Below are positions 21,801 through 32,527 of a stretch of DNA of 47,018 nucleotides, in pieces. The stretch covers positions 34,678 through 81,695 of the forward strand of contig JAAAVE010000001.1 of assembly GCA_015679605.1 (NCBI GenBank), given 5' to 3'. Source of the stretch: Podila epigama (Eukaryota > Mortierellomycota > Mortierellomycetes > Mortierellales > Mortierellaceae). Below the pieces are notes generated by a model. That model saw only the letters and a list, made by a program, of their open reading frames with translations. It had not been told where the DNA came from and made no database searches. How positions within the stretch are numbered: the first letter of the stretch is position 1; each line of letters begins with the position of its first letter. The position numbers were made by a program, and so were the translations under genes.

Positions 21801-23175
21801 CTATTCCTCTGAGATCTCTTGTACGCTCAAAATACGCTCGGTGCGTTTCTGGCATTCCTTGCGAACAGATTCCCGGATTAACTCTATTGTTGGACTCTCT
21901 GAAAAATGCTTCAACGAACCATCCGGCAGGACCATTGTCTTAATTGGCAAGACCAATCGAGAAGTACCTATAACAGAAGAGGAATGACCAAAAAGAAATA
22001 TGGATAATGTTTAGATACCATGTCGTATGATTTGACCCCCCCACATGCAAGATGACAATGACAACATTCGGTGGTCTCTCTTTTTTTTTTGTTTTGTTCT
22101 TTTGTTTTCGTACTTGAAATAAAGGCTCCTTCATAATCTTCAATGTTATCAAGATTGGGAAAAGAAAACTTGACAGGGATCTTGTATTCTTCACAGACAG
22201 AAAGCACGACCTTGAGGATCGTTCCTTGAAGGACACTGTCTAGAGGAGCTGTGAGTACTGTCCGAGTCTCGCGATCCAGTGCAAAGAAGTTTGAGGAAAG
22301 ACCTTCATAGATATGTTTGGTGGATTCATCAAAAAGAAGCGCCTCATTCGAGTCCTTTGAGATCTCATTTTCCAACTTTTCTCGATCGCTAGAAATAATA
22401 TAAAAAACAACGCGATTTGTTTTAGTGAGCTATGTGGGGTCTATAGTGTCGAACAAGTGATGAGCGAGTTGTAAGTGGTCAGAGAGTTGATCCCTTTACC
22501 GAACCCATTGCGAATCCTTTGCCATAGCATTGTGCCTCGGAGATCCATGCACTTCCACTTTGCACCGTGGCGTTTTTGGCGTTTTGAGTTGTTCAAAATG
22601 GGCCAAAAGCGTAGGTGCCTTGTTCTTTTACACATGAGAACGAACAGAGAAAAAGGAATATGTCAGCTACTTGGTTTCTTGCACTCTACTCTAGCTTTCC
22701 AATCCCAATTGGAAGCCAGGTAACACGCACACAAACTAACACATACGCCTACCTTGAGATCCCAGGTGCAGAGAACAGTGACTTTGGCCTCGCCAGCAGT
22801 AGCAAGATCCTGACCTTGCTCCGTAAACTGTTTGTAATAAGCCTTTAATCCTGCGCGGACAAGATGGGTGGCTTCCTGCTTCATCGCCTCTGGTGTACGC
22901 AACGATGCCAAGCCAGCAGCCACCTCCGCATCCTCGGCAGCGCCTTCCTCAGCAGCAAAAGAGATGCGCTGGAGCGAGTTGGCAAGTCTTGTTGTATGGC
23001 CCGTGAAATCCATGATGCTGAGCATGTCAAACGTCCGCATCCCTGTGTACGATCCTGTTGGGTATGATAGTAAGGTTGCGTTCGAAGTCACCGACGTGAG
23101 TGTTGTCAGGATCTCTGTACGTGGAACTGCAGACTTGAGCGACTGTCGAATGGCCAGCACGTTTCTAGGAACCAT
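21801..23175 (-). CDS. Class IV PLP-dependent aminotransferase-like protein
   Basis: This fold type IV family includes branched-chain and D-amino-acid aminotransferases and aminodeoxychorismate lyase. Four exons on the minus strand keep frame: 23175-22753, 22624-22500, 22388-22114 and 21967-21801, for 329 residues. N-terminal motifs (YPTGSYTGMRTFD, then DFTGHTTRLANSLQRISF) match the cofactor-domain start of the family. The block HGSPRHNAMAKDSQWVRDRE is near 167-187; its Lys177 lies at the spacing from NEALLFDE expected for the Schiff-base lysine. IYEGLSSNFF, SVLQGTILKVVL and the late AFISSTSR loop across exons 3/4 are also typical. The HGSPR...AKDSQW form resembles plant D-aminotransferase-like proteins of unknown substrate, so I do not assign a reaction. 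The alternative TTG start at 23187 is not needed. Confidence 0.8.
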
Positions 23176-23664
23176 TTTAAAAAGCAAAAACGATGGAGAA
23201 CTTTGGGTGGAAGTGAATGAATGGATGGATGAACGAGTACAAGAACTAATGAGTGAATGAGCGAGTCGATGAGTGAATGAGTTGGGAGGTGGAATGAATG
23301 AATGAATGAATGTGAGAAAGAGAAAAGAGAGAGAGAAAGGCAGGAGGCCCCATTTTTATGCTTTTTCGCGTTTTTCGGTGGTTTCCAAATTTGGGATGCC
23401 AGCAAAGTCCATGGCAAAATGAACGTTCATATCCACTTGGATGCGCAGTGTAAGAATCCGCCGCATGCCTTTTTACACGTTAGATCAAATTCATCGTCAC
23501 TTTGCGCTTTTGTTTACTATCCAGTCTCGCGGCGTTGCGGTATTTACGCGCATGCGCACCAGATACACACACACAAACACACACGGATATGACAAATATG
23601 ATGACTTTTTTTTTTTACACGAAAACATATTAGATAAAGAAACGCGTTACTGCACTTTCTTTCT
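23176..23664. other. Intergenic region with AATG repeat
   Basis: The 489 bases between the aminotransferase start and the glycosyltransferase stop hold no supported gene. Degenerate ATGA/AATG repeats lie at 23214-23310, and a CA-rich patch lies at 23569-23584. Confidence 0.5.
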
Positions 23665-24921
23665 TCAAAGGTCTACGAAACCCGCGTTTGGATGCTTTCG
23701 TCTTTCAAGCATATACGAAAACTGTTTCCTGTTTCGCCGAAGATAATCCGGAATATCAGAATTATCCTCAAAATACACAATCTCGCCATCATTCTTGTTG
23801 ATAATATCCCTCCCCGTCCTACAATGCTCCAATATCCACTCTTTGGTCTTGAACTCGGGGCGGTTATACTCTCGATGCGCATATCCATCAATCTTGACCA
23901 ACATCTGACTGTATCGGCTAAAACACCAAGTACAGTGCCAACACGCGTCATCGATCACTGTGGCCGCAATGGTCATTTTACTCCACCGAATATCCGTGCC
24001 TGCTCTTGTCCAATTCCTGGCACCCAACATTGCAAGGTACTCTTTCTGCTTCTTGTACAAATAACCTTCGTGACCCTTGAGCTGGACGCGTGCGAGGTGT
24101 GATGCCGGATCCCGGAACCGCATCGCGACTGGGCCAGCATGATCACCATAGTAGTATTCGTACGAGTACCGGAAAAACCGACAATCAAATCGGAAGAGAT
24201 CCCATGCGCCACCAGCTTCCACAGGCCGGTCGGCAAAAATCAAGTCGAGATCAGACTTTCCATCAGGCGTCTTCATAGCATGCAGGACAGCCGGTCGTAA
24301 GATCTCATCCACATCCGCAAGGATGATCCAATCGCCATCTCGAGGCGACAGGGCCTCTTTAGCCATTTCAAATCCTTTGTCCCGCATATAAAACTCATAC
24401 ATCCAGTTAGTGGTGTAAGTATATGTATCCTTCGAAGTGATGGGCGGCAAGATAATATGAAGAATCTTGTCCTCGAACCTTTTGAAGAGATGCTTGTTCT
24501 CCTCAAAGTACAATCTTTTCGGTGCGCCACTGATCGTCAAATTGAATTCGACAATCACAAACTTGTCAATAACATGGTGTAGTTCGTTGAGATGGATCTC
24601 AAGCATGTCAAACTCGTTGTTGAAGATGAAGAGGTCGAATATCCGAGGAAGACTGTCGGGATTGGCAAGAAGGGTACTCGGGACAATGTACTTGCTTTCT
24701 GGGAATTTGAATCCACGTTTCCAGAACCGATGATGTCTCTTAGCCTGACCTGGGTGTTCAACCCCGATAACGAGTGGATCCTGAAGGTGGTGTCCATATT
24801 CACAGCCAAGCCAACCAATCGTGAGTCCTGCTAGAATCAATAAGAGTGTCCATCTTTTCTTATTAAAAATCGAACGCGCCTTTGATGAAGGAGAGAACAG
24901 GCTGTTCTCTGACCTCGTCAT
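23665..24921 (-). CDS. Glycosyltransferase family 17 (beta-1,4-GlcNAc-transferase-like)
   Basis: GT17 includes animal MGAT3, which adds bisecting GlcNAc to N-glycans in the Golgi; fungal members have undefined acceptors. One uninterrupted exon gives 418 residues, starting at the ATG at 24921. It is a type II membrane protein: a short basic N-terminus, then one TM anchor at about 24-40 (TLLLILAGLTIGWLG), then a lumenal catalytic domain. Family landmarks in order are RIFDLFIFNNEFDMLEIHLN, FVIVEFNLTISGAPK, a metal-binding DVD in ILADVDEI at 203-205, FDCRFFRYSYEYYYGDHAGP, GARNWTRAG and the Cys-Trp-rich ACWHCTWCFS segment. The catalytic DxD is intact and the length is typical. Family membership is firm, while acceptor specificity is not readable. 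Confidence 0.9.
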   Translation of the reverse strand: MTRSENSLFSPSSKARSIFNKKRWTLLLILAGLTIGWLGCEYGHHLQDPLVIGVEHPGQAKRHHRFWKRGFKFPESKYIVPSTLLANPDSLPRIFDLFIFNNEFDMLEIHLNELHHVIDKFVIVEFNLTISGAPKRLYFEENKHLFKRFEDKILHIILPPITSKDTYTYTTNWMYEFYMRDKGFEMAKEALSPRDGDWIILADVDEILRPAVLHAMKTPDGKSDLDLIFADRPVEAGGAWDLFRFDCRFFRYSYEYYYGDHAGPVAMRFRDPASHLARVQLKGHEGYLYKKQKEYLAMLGARNWTRAGTDIRWSKMTIAATVIDDACWHCTWCFSRYSQMLVKIDGYAHREYNRPEFKTKEWILEHCRTGRDIINKNDGEIVYFEDNSDIPDYLRRNRKQFSYMLERRKHPNAGFVDL

Positions 24922-25428
24922 TTGTTTTTTTTTTTTCTCAAGTACGACCAACAGGAGAGGAGTCTACGACAAGTTATTAGTAGAGTCAAGGTGAGTCTTT
25001 TCAACAGGGGTGGGCGACCAAATGAAATGCGCGAGGTTGCGCGAGGTTGAACGAGCAGAAAGGAAAAAAATATATTTACTAGACCGAGGTTGTTTGGTTA
25101 CAGTGTATAGTAGGAGAATACTGAAACAAAGGTGATGAGAGCAAAACAAGAATGAAAAACTACATCATTGATCATCATCCCAAAATGTCTAACCATTAAC
25201 AATGGCAATTGCAATGACAAGATTGAGAAAGGAGACGCGTTTGAAAAGGAGACACGCATTGTCCGTCGCGAAAGGGACAGGGACGAACAGGGCCGTGTGG
25301 AATGCTGGAGATAGGGGGTTGAAAAGACAGACGCGTCCTGTCCATTATTTCTTTCACACAAAAAAAATAATCAATTTATTTTTTTTTTTTTCCTAATCTG
25401 AAAGGGGGAGCAATGCAACAGGGATTGC
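24922..25428. other. Intergenic region upstream of GT17
   Basis: The region serves as promoter for the GT17 gene and 3' flank for the MIT protein gene. Poly-A runs at 25361-25391 surround a possible polyadenylation region for the minus-strand MIT gene. A tandem GCGCGAGGTTG pair is at 25031-25049. No gene seen. Confidence 0.45.
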
Positions 25429-28400
25429 TTACAAGCTGCCTACCAACAAGGAAGCGGCACCCTTGAGTGCCATGAACATGTCAATCTTTTCACGCACCTG
25501 GTCTGCGTAGAGTGGTGGCAACGGTGTTTGCGACACGGAAAGTGGAGAAGGGGCCAAACCACGCTTGCCTGTTGAACACTGCATGACCTCGTCTTCGTCT
25601 GAAGAGAAGCATGTCGATGCAGCTGACGACGCCGAAGAAGATGCAAAGCGCGTGTCCGAGTCATAGCCATTCGAGTTGGAACTTTCGGTCACGTCAGAGT
25701 CCGACTCGGAATCAGAGTCACTCGCGTCACTCTCAACTGGCTGACGCTGGTAAAAACCGCGCAGATGGCGCGCAGACAAGAACCCTCTTGTCTTTGCTGC
25801 ATTCTTTTGAGGATCACGGGAGGACCTTGGCGCGGCCGTGGGAGCAGGGTGAACAGCTGGCGACGAAGGGGTTCGCACCTGAGCCTTGGCTTGTACCTGT
25901 GCCTGTGCTTGTGCCTGTGCTTGTGCTTGTGCTTGTTGCGCCTGGTCTAGGGCCTGAGGAGCATGGCCCAGACGCGACTTTCGCTCCTTATAGCTCGGTG
26001 TTTCCTTGTAGGCAATGCCTGCTTTGACAAGGCCTGTGACAGTTGCAAAAAGAGTCTCTGTCACGGCCTCGTGAATTGCATATTGCTCGTCAAGCTCAAT
26101 GGCACGCTCAATCGATTGTTTCGAAAGCTCCCAAGCCTTTTCTTGCAGATGGAAATGTTCGTCCACCTTGGAGAATACAACCTTGGAGGTACGGTAGCAG
26201 GCTGCGACAACGTCAGGGATTGGCGATTGTTTAAGACGGATAGCAGAGTGAACAGCAGTGTTGACAATGGTGTCGCCAAGACCGCCACTGTTGTTCTGGC
26301 CAGGAGGGACCTGGATCGAGGACACGGAGCCAGAAATCTCTTGCAAATCGTTTTCGTCACCACTCACATCTTGATGCTGGTAATATCTGCGACCACTGTC
26401 ACGACGGGAACGAGAGGTGACCTTGGACTTGATGTGCTTCGGCACCTGACCTGGGACAACAGCAGGAGCTGGGACGGCCACTGGGGCTGAGGCTTTACGG
26501 TCGGCCGAGGTCTTGCGGCGAATCGCGCGGTGCTCCAGCTCCTTTTGCTGCCGCAATTGCTTTTGCTGCTGGCGGGTCAATTGGGGCTGGTTGGGGTGCT
26601 GCTGTGGGGTCTGGCTTACAGCATCAAGAGAGGTATGGTGCTGGATCAAGGACAAGGCCTGGTTCGAGTAGTGGCGATGGCGGCGGCGAGCCTCGCGACG
26701 CATTCTCTTGGAGCGTACATTGGGTTGTGCAGGGTCTTCCACAGTGTCTTTGTGTTCGTCCACAAAGTCTTGAAGTTGAGAAATGAAGGCCTCACGGCGC
26801 AATGGATCACACGTCTCGACTAGTTAATGTTATCACAATAAACAGAGAAATTAGGTAAGGGTGGTGTTTGGTTAGCCATTTGGTCGGTAGAGCAATGTCA
26901 TCAATAGACACATAAACATCATAGGGGATGTACATACTGGGAAGCGCGTTCATTAGTGTGGAAATGGCAGCCAGATAAAGCTCAAATGCGTCGTCGCTGG
27001 CTTCGTCTTCGATGGCACGCGACAGCTCCTCCTTTTGGACTGCAAGGACGGTGAGTGTCATGGCTTGCTGGGCCATCTTCTTGTTCAGCTTTCGATACTG
27101 GATGTCCTCAGGCTTGATGGCCTTGCGAGGGTCGACCCAAGGGATGCCACCTTTCGTAGCAATGTAATGCAATGTCGAGTCCATGACAGGATGGGACAAG
27201 ATCCTACCAGCCACCGGGATCGATTCGAGTTGTTCCTTTGAAGGAATAAAGCCTGTTCCTACAGATTTGACAGACGTGCCCACAGACCTAACCGATGTAC
27301 CGACAGACCTGACTGACGTGCCAACAGACTTGACCGAGGTAACGATGTTCTTTGCGGCATGGAAGGGCATCAAGGGCGACGGGCGCGGTATGTGGGGGAT
27401 CATGGCTCTGGACCGGCCATGCCATGACGAAAGGAACGAAGAGGATGTAGCCGCAGCAGGGGCAGCGGTAGGAGTAGGGGTTGACTCAACAGTGGTCTCT
27501 TTCACTTCTTGTTCGACTACACTAGCCTGTGGGCACGTCGACTGCGGGAGATTCGCTTCCTGCGGCATGGCCTGTCTCTGAGGCTCAGCAACGGCCAAGG
27601 CCGCAACATCATCCTCCAAGGCGAGAACAGCAGGTTCTTTTGATTCTGGCTGTTGCTCTGGCACTGGCACTGACACTGGTAAAGGTGCTGGTGGTGCCTT
27701 GGCAACGACCGTGGATGCTGCAAAAGCGGCAGCGGCTGCTACAGCACGCGCCATTTTTTCACCACTTTCGTCGTCGCTGCTCTCGCTGGCAACCCCAGCA
27801 TCATCGCGCTGGTCGTTGTCATTGCCAGAGAACACGTCTTGGTCCATGTCAATGTTCTTTGCAGAGGCAGGGGAGTGTTTGGGCACAGCGCCCAAAATAA
27901 CATCTTCAATGGCCCTGGAGTCTTGCATGCGCAAGGAGGTGGGTATATCGGCCAAAGACGGGAATGCAGCCTGAGATGCAGATGCCGAGGGGGTGGTGAC
28001 GGGTGATGGCAGGGGGGAGCTAGCATAGAAGTGCTGCTGAGGGTGACTCTGATGGGTGCTGTTGTTGTTTTGGTGGTTGTGGTGGTGGTTGTTGTTGTAG
28101 TTGTGGTAGTGGAGAGGGGGTAGGGGAGGGAGCATGCTTGAGGTTGATGCCGACTTTTTGTGCAACTGACGACGGCGGGGCTGGCTCACCATGGTTGTGG
28201 CCAAGATGGTGTCGGTAGGCAATGGCTTGATGATGCGGGCTCGGTCGAAATAGCTATCCATGGATGACCTTGTTGTTGGGATGGGGGTCGTGGTGTTGCT
28301 GGTTGAGGAAGACGGAGTGGATAGTCCAGATGATGTCGACGAGGCCGAAGAAAAATAGTCGGTGGGTGATGCAGCGATGGCAGAGGTCGGGGCCGGGGAG

Positions 28401-28882
28401 GAGGGTGTCGATGATCGAGGAGTGGTGTGGACGGTGGCCAGATTGGCAGCGAGCAGACGCTGCTTACGCATGCTGACCTTGGGTGTCTCAAAGACGGTCG
28501 CTGTTGAGGTAGTGGTGGTGGTGACGGGCATGATGTGGACGCTGTGCCGGTTGCTGTTGGACTGAGAGTGTTCGTCTTTGCAATTGACATGATAGGCGTT
28601 AGGGAACGAGATACCATCAAAGCTCTGACGAGACTCCAAGATGGGAAAGTCTGGCAGGACAGCATGTGGAGCGTTGCTGTGCTTGGGCGAAGGTGCCTGA
28701 CTAGGTACTGAAGGCTTTAGCTGTTCTGTAGGCACATCAGGAACGGTAGGCGTTGCTAGTGGTGGTGGTGGTGGTGGTGGTGAAGTTGATGATGGAGTAG
28801 CAGAGGATGTGTCGTTGCTGTTGTTGTTATTGTTGTTGTTTCTTCTCAACAAAGTAGAAGATACGACCGAGAAAGCGTGCAT
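25429..28882 (-). CDS. Large MIT-domain protein with amphipathic heptad repeats
   Basis: MIT domains bind ESCRT-III tails, so a role in endosomal or membrane-remodelling sites is likely. Two exons, 28882-26938 and 26819-25429, join in frame for 1111 residues; the ATG at 28882 is the first in frame. The N-terminal 500 residues are disordered, rich in Ser, Thr, Pro and His. At 513-541 are four heptads of the SVGTSVR type. After the PVAGRILSHPV motif comes a three-helix MIT domain, about 597-675: AMTLTVLAVQKEELSRA, FELYLAAISTLMNAL and, after the intron, LRREAFISQLQDFVDEH. A second helical region near 780-870 (VVAACYRTSKVVFSKVDEHF, ALDEQ-type helices, HEAVTETLFATVTGLVKAG) recalls the spartin senescence domain but is not a secure match. 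Ala-Gln dipeptides and an acidic Ser/Asp tail follow. Function is otherwise unknown. Confidence 0.65.
27261..27344 (-). repeat. Four 21-bp tandem repeats encoding SVGTSVR heptads
   Basis: Four units of 21 bases (27261-27281, 27282-27302, 27303-27323, 27324-27344) differ mostly at third codon positions, so the peptide is better conserved than the DNA. Each unit encodes a heptad with two valines, one Lys/Arg and Ser/Thr/Gly at other positions. Confidence 0.9.
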
Positions 28883-29267
28883 AGTGTTCCTAATGATGTG
28901 AGTTTGGGCCAGCTGTGAGCCTGATCGGCTTCTTGAAAAAGAGGGTGGACGATTTGGGTGTGTCGGTTGGGAGTGAGTTGAGGAGTTGAAGTTGTGTGAC
29001 AAAAAGGAAGAAAAAGAAAGGAGGGGACGAAGAGTGTCAACTATATATGATGGAGACCAAAAAAAGGGTGTGTGTGTGTGTGTGTGTGGAATGTGGATTC
29101 TGTTTTAATGGACCTCGGTTCCAACAATGAAGAGCTGGATGCAAGGTTACTTTGTTGTATTGAAAAGAAAGAAAGAATGAGTGAGTGTGTGTGTGTGTGT
29201 GAATGAAGAAACGAATGAAAAGGACAGAGAGAGTGAGGACTTTCGTCCAAGTAGGGCGTTTGAGTGT

Positions 29268-29330
29268 GTGGATGGATGGATGATTGGATGGATGAATGGA
29301 TTGGATTGGATTGGATGGAATGAATGAATG
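29268..29330 (+). repeat. GGAT / GGATT / GAAT microsatellite cluster
   Basis: A run of GGAT tetramers passes into three GGATT pentamers and then GAAT tetramers, followed by A runs. The gradual change of unit suggests slippage from one ancestral array. Confidence 0.85.
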
Positions 29331-32176
29331 AAAAAAAAAAATGAAAAAAAATAAGGTGCCTTTTGATCAAAAATAATAAAGATTTTCCCCCGGGAGAAAC
29401 ATTGCCTATCAGCTTGGATTCCACTAATGCTGCAATTGAATTCACTCGATAGACATATGAAAATATGAAAAAATGTGAATAACACAATAGCACATGCTAT
29501 GCTTTTTTTGCTGAGAATGTCTGTAGTCATCAAATGTTACTGTTCTTCTTCTTGGGGGGAGGATTGCTCGACTACCGACTTGGCGCCGAGGGGTGATGTG
29601 AGCGACTGAGCGGGGCCCAAGATAGGATTCACTTATTTTTTGCTCTTGGCTCACTCTTATTTCTCGCTCGCTCGCTCGCCAGGTTGGTTGGCTGGCTGGC
29701 TGGTTGGATGGTCGTCGGTCTTTATCAATCGATTCATGTCGATTGATAGGCAAGAAAAAAAAACGGTTTGCAGGAGAAAAAGGAGCAGACTTGTCCCATG
29801 CTTGCTCGTCCCACCATGTCCCACTTCACCATTGCCTGTCCCACCTTGCATCGGGCCATGCACTCTTTTCCCAATATGAGCTCATGCTGCATCCCCACCT
29901 TTTTTTTTCTTCTCTTCCCTGTCAGCTTTGTCTTTACACGCAAGTCATTACGCCTGACATCGTTTTTTTTTTTTTTTTTTTTCGGCTGCAAACAGCTGTC
30001 GTATCGATTTGCAGCGTGGAGGTAGGCTATCATGCATCCCACGACTGGGAACATCCTGAAAATGGTGATTGGAAAAAAATGGTGATAGTATCCTAAACGA
30101 GGCATCGGACACGTTGGACGAATGGTATCGCCACACGTTGGGTGAACATGACCCCATTCAGCACATGTCTTCACCTGTGGAGATCATGTCCAGCTCAACG
30201 ATCACGCTATTATTATTCTTGCTTCATGCTACATTTTTTGCTTGCTGCTTGTCTCATGGCCTGACACTTTCAATGTCAGCGACAAGAACCTCGACGCCTC
30301 ATAGAGTGAGCATGCGGAACTATGCCGAGCAGGAACAGGTTATATGATTGAGCCACAGCATGACAAGGCCATGGTACTCATTTTCTGTCTGAACTTGTAC
30401 ATGTCGCCTCATCTTTTGCCATATTTCTTCCCATGGTCGCGTAGTTGCTGCAGAATTTCTTCACTGGGAACCCCCAAAGAATGTCTCCCACACACACAAA
30501 AAAAAATCAGAACAAAACAAACAAACCAACAACAAAAAAAAAATTTTTTTAACCATGGACAGTGCAGCAGATAGAATATGGACAATATACCCGCCTGCAT
30601 GGCATGTTGCTGACCAAGATGATATGCTCTGTTCCCAACACTTACCAAATGATCGTCCTCTTTTACCACATCAAGATTCAGATATGGGATAGAGTGAAAG
30701 ACAAGACGGGAGAAATGGCGAAGAGGCCGTTCACATCAATACAGTAACATGGCATTTTTTGTTGTTGGCCACAAGGGGAATGAAAAATACACTCTTACCC
30801 TGCACGGACTAGAATCGCCATGCGCGATTGCCCGTGCCCCATGGACACAAGTCTACAACACAACACAAATGGATTCAACCTAGGATATTTAGCCTTCACT
30901 GGGAGAAATCCGGACAGATGGAGCGACTGTGCGTCAATACAACATGGAGAGTAGAATAAGCACTGACCAAGTCGCTGGGACAAGATGGTACGCACAATAC
31001 TCAAAGGGCTTCCATCGGTACACAAACCATGTGTAGCACAGAGAATGGAATGAATGAACTAGCTGTCTTTGGTAATATGACAACGCAAAGTGAGGAACCA
31101 AGCAAAGCAACAGCCTGGATGGTTGCCTTTTTGTTTTCTTTTTCATGTGAAGATGCTCCAACCTTAATTGTACGTACACACACACTGGATGCTCATTGTT
31201 ACTGCTAATGTACGTATAAATTTTAAAAATTTTGCGACGGAGTAGGGTCAACAAGTCTCCGAAGTGTCATGGCCCAAGCAGACAAAATGGAGAAATTCAA
31301 GCCGGTGAAGTGAGTGAACATGAACGAACACAAAAGAAGGGGGATGACGGAATAGATAAACCTTCTTGTTTTGTCTTGTTTTCTTTGTGGAGAACAAGAG
31401 ACATTTGTCAGAAACAGATTCTGTCAGCATCCTGACACCAGGGATTCAAACGACTGAAATCAAAGTGAAAAGACACATCGATCTTTGATTTGCTTCTGTT
31501 GGATATAGCATGCCCTACTCCAGGTGATAGCACAGCATTATTCTGCCATGCTGGTTTTTTTTTATTTTTTTTCAATATTAATGCTCAATTGCTACACTGA
31601 GCATCCAAATAATTTGTAGGTCATCTTATGTACACAATGTCAAGTACCGCAATGAAACGAGGACTCCACCGGAACAATATTATTGTGATGTGACATCGAG
31701 ATCCGCTTGGAAAACAAACAGCGCAAGCGAGTCAAGGTGACACCCAGCAGGATAGCATTCATGAACGTCGACGAAGCACAATTACAATTTTACATTCGTC
31801 TATTTCAACCCATTGATCGATCAAAGCCCACTAAACTTGTACTGTGTGGCCAGATTACATGCAGGATGAAATGAAGAGTCGATCTGAAGTGAGGACAAGA
31901 CAGGGAAAGAAATAGACAGGACAAGCAAACAAAAACAGAGATAGGACGCACGTACTCCTCTTTCCCTTGCACGCATCTTCAAAGCAAGACTATTCTTGGA
32001 CTCCGACGACGAACAACCGTTGCGATGACGCAGAAAATGCTCTGTTGCTTAATCACAATAAGGACCAGGCAAAATAAACCTCCGCCTTGAGCAAAAGAAA
32101 ATGGCCGTTTTTGGGATGGCAATTACATATTACCCAAAGTATGTTCGTTGTTTTCCTCTTTTAGTCGCTTCGGGGC

Positions 32177-32196
32177 GGGTGGAAGTTCATCCACCC
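32177..32196. promoter_or_regulatory. GGGTGGA/TCCACCC inverted repeat upstream of the DUF3533 gene
   Basis: Perfect 7-base arms (32177-32183 and 32190-32196) flank a 6-base spacer. The palindrome lies about 40 bases upstream of the TATA box at 32234, a position suited to a dimeric activator. The arm sequence resembles the CCACC-type site of C2H2 zinc-finger factors; that link is inference. Confidence 0.45.
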
Positions 32197-32233
32197 CACC
32201 TCTTTGACTCGACCTAACCGCTCAACAACTTTG

Positions 32234-32242
32234 TATATAAAA
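32234..32242 (+). promoter_or_regulatory. TATA box of the DUF3533 gene
   Basis: TATATAAAA lies 286 bases upstream of the ATG at 32528, followed by a long CT- then CA-rich leader typical of strongly expressed fungal genes. Confidence 0.6.
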
Positions 32243-32527
32243 ACTGCGTTTTCTGTTCTGTTGGACAATTTTTCTTATTTCTGTTTCTCAATCTTCAACT
32301 TTGCTTCATTCTTTTTTTTTCCGTTTCACTACCAAACACTCTCCCTCCACACCATCTCCCACACTCCACATTCCACTCACTCTCCACTCTTTCATTCACA
32401 GAGCATTCAAAGCAGCAAAACAAGTACATACCACCACACAACACACTAGATAGATCATAGACGTAACACAAACGCTAGACAACAGCCACCTGCTAAGCAA
32501 CAACATAAACGAATAACAAGAATAATC

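Larger units (their letters stand above)
28883..32527. other. 3.6 kb intergenic region, simple repeats, no gene supported
   Basis: This is the longest gap in the window. From the left: the MIT gene promoter with a TATATA element near 29042; GT repeats at 29067-29090 and 29185-29201; tetra- and pentamer GGAT/GGATT repeats at 29268-29330; GCTC and TTGG/CTGG repeats at 29665-29712; a 22-base T run near 29964-29982. From 30 to 32.2 kb the sequence has normal base composition but only short frames and no recognisable exon chain. The right end is the DUF3533 promoter. It could hold a non-coding RNA or a small intron-rich gene that I cannot see. Confidence 0.5.

Noticed and set aside
22500-22624. 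Apparent loss of the PLP lysine in the aminotransferase
   Set aside because: Aligning on the NAMAK segment suggested no lysine, but counting back from NEALLFDE places Lys177 of AKDSQW at the family spacing, so the lysine is present.
30801-30852. Exon-like minus-strand block starting MGHGQSRMAILVRAG with TTGTAG before it and GTAAGA after it
   Set aside because: No downstream exon keeps an open frame of useful length, and I recognise no protein. It is kept only as a reason to look for transcripts.
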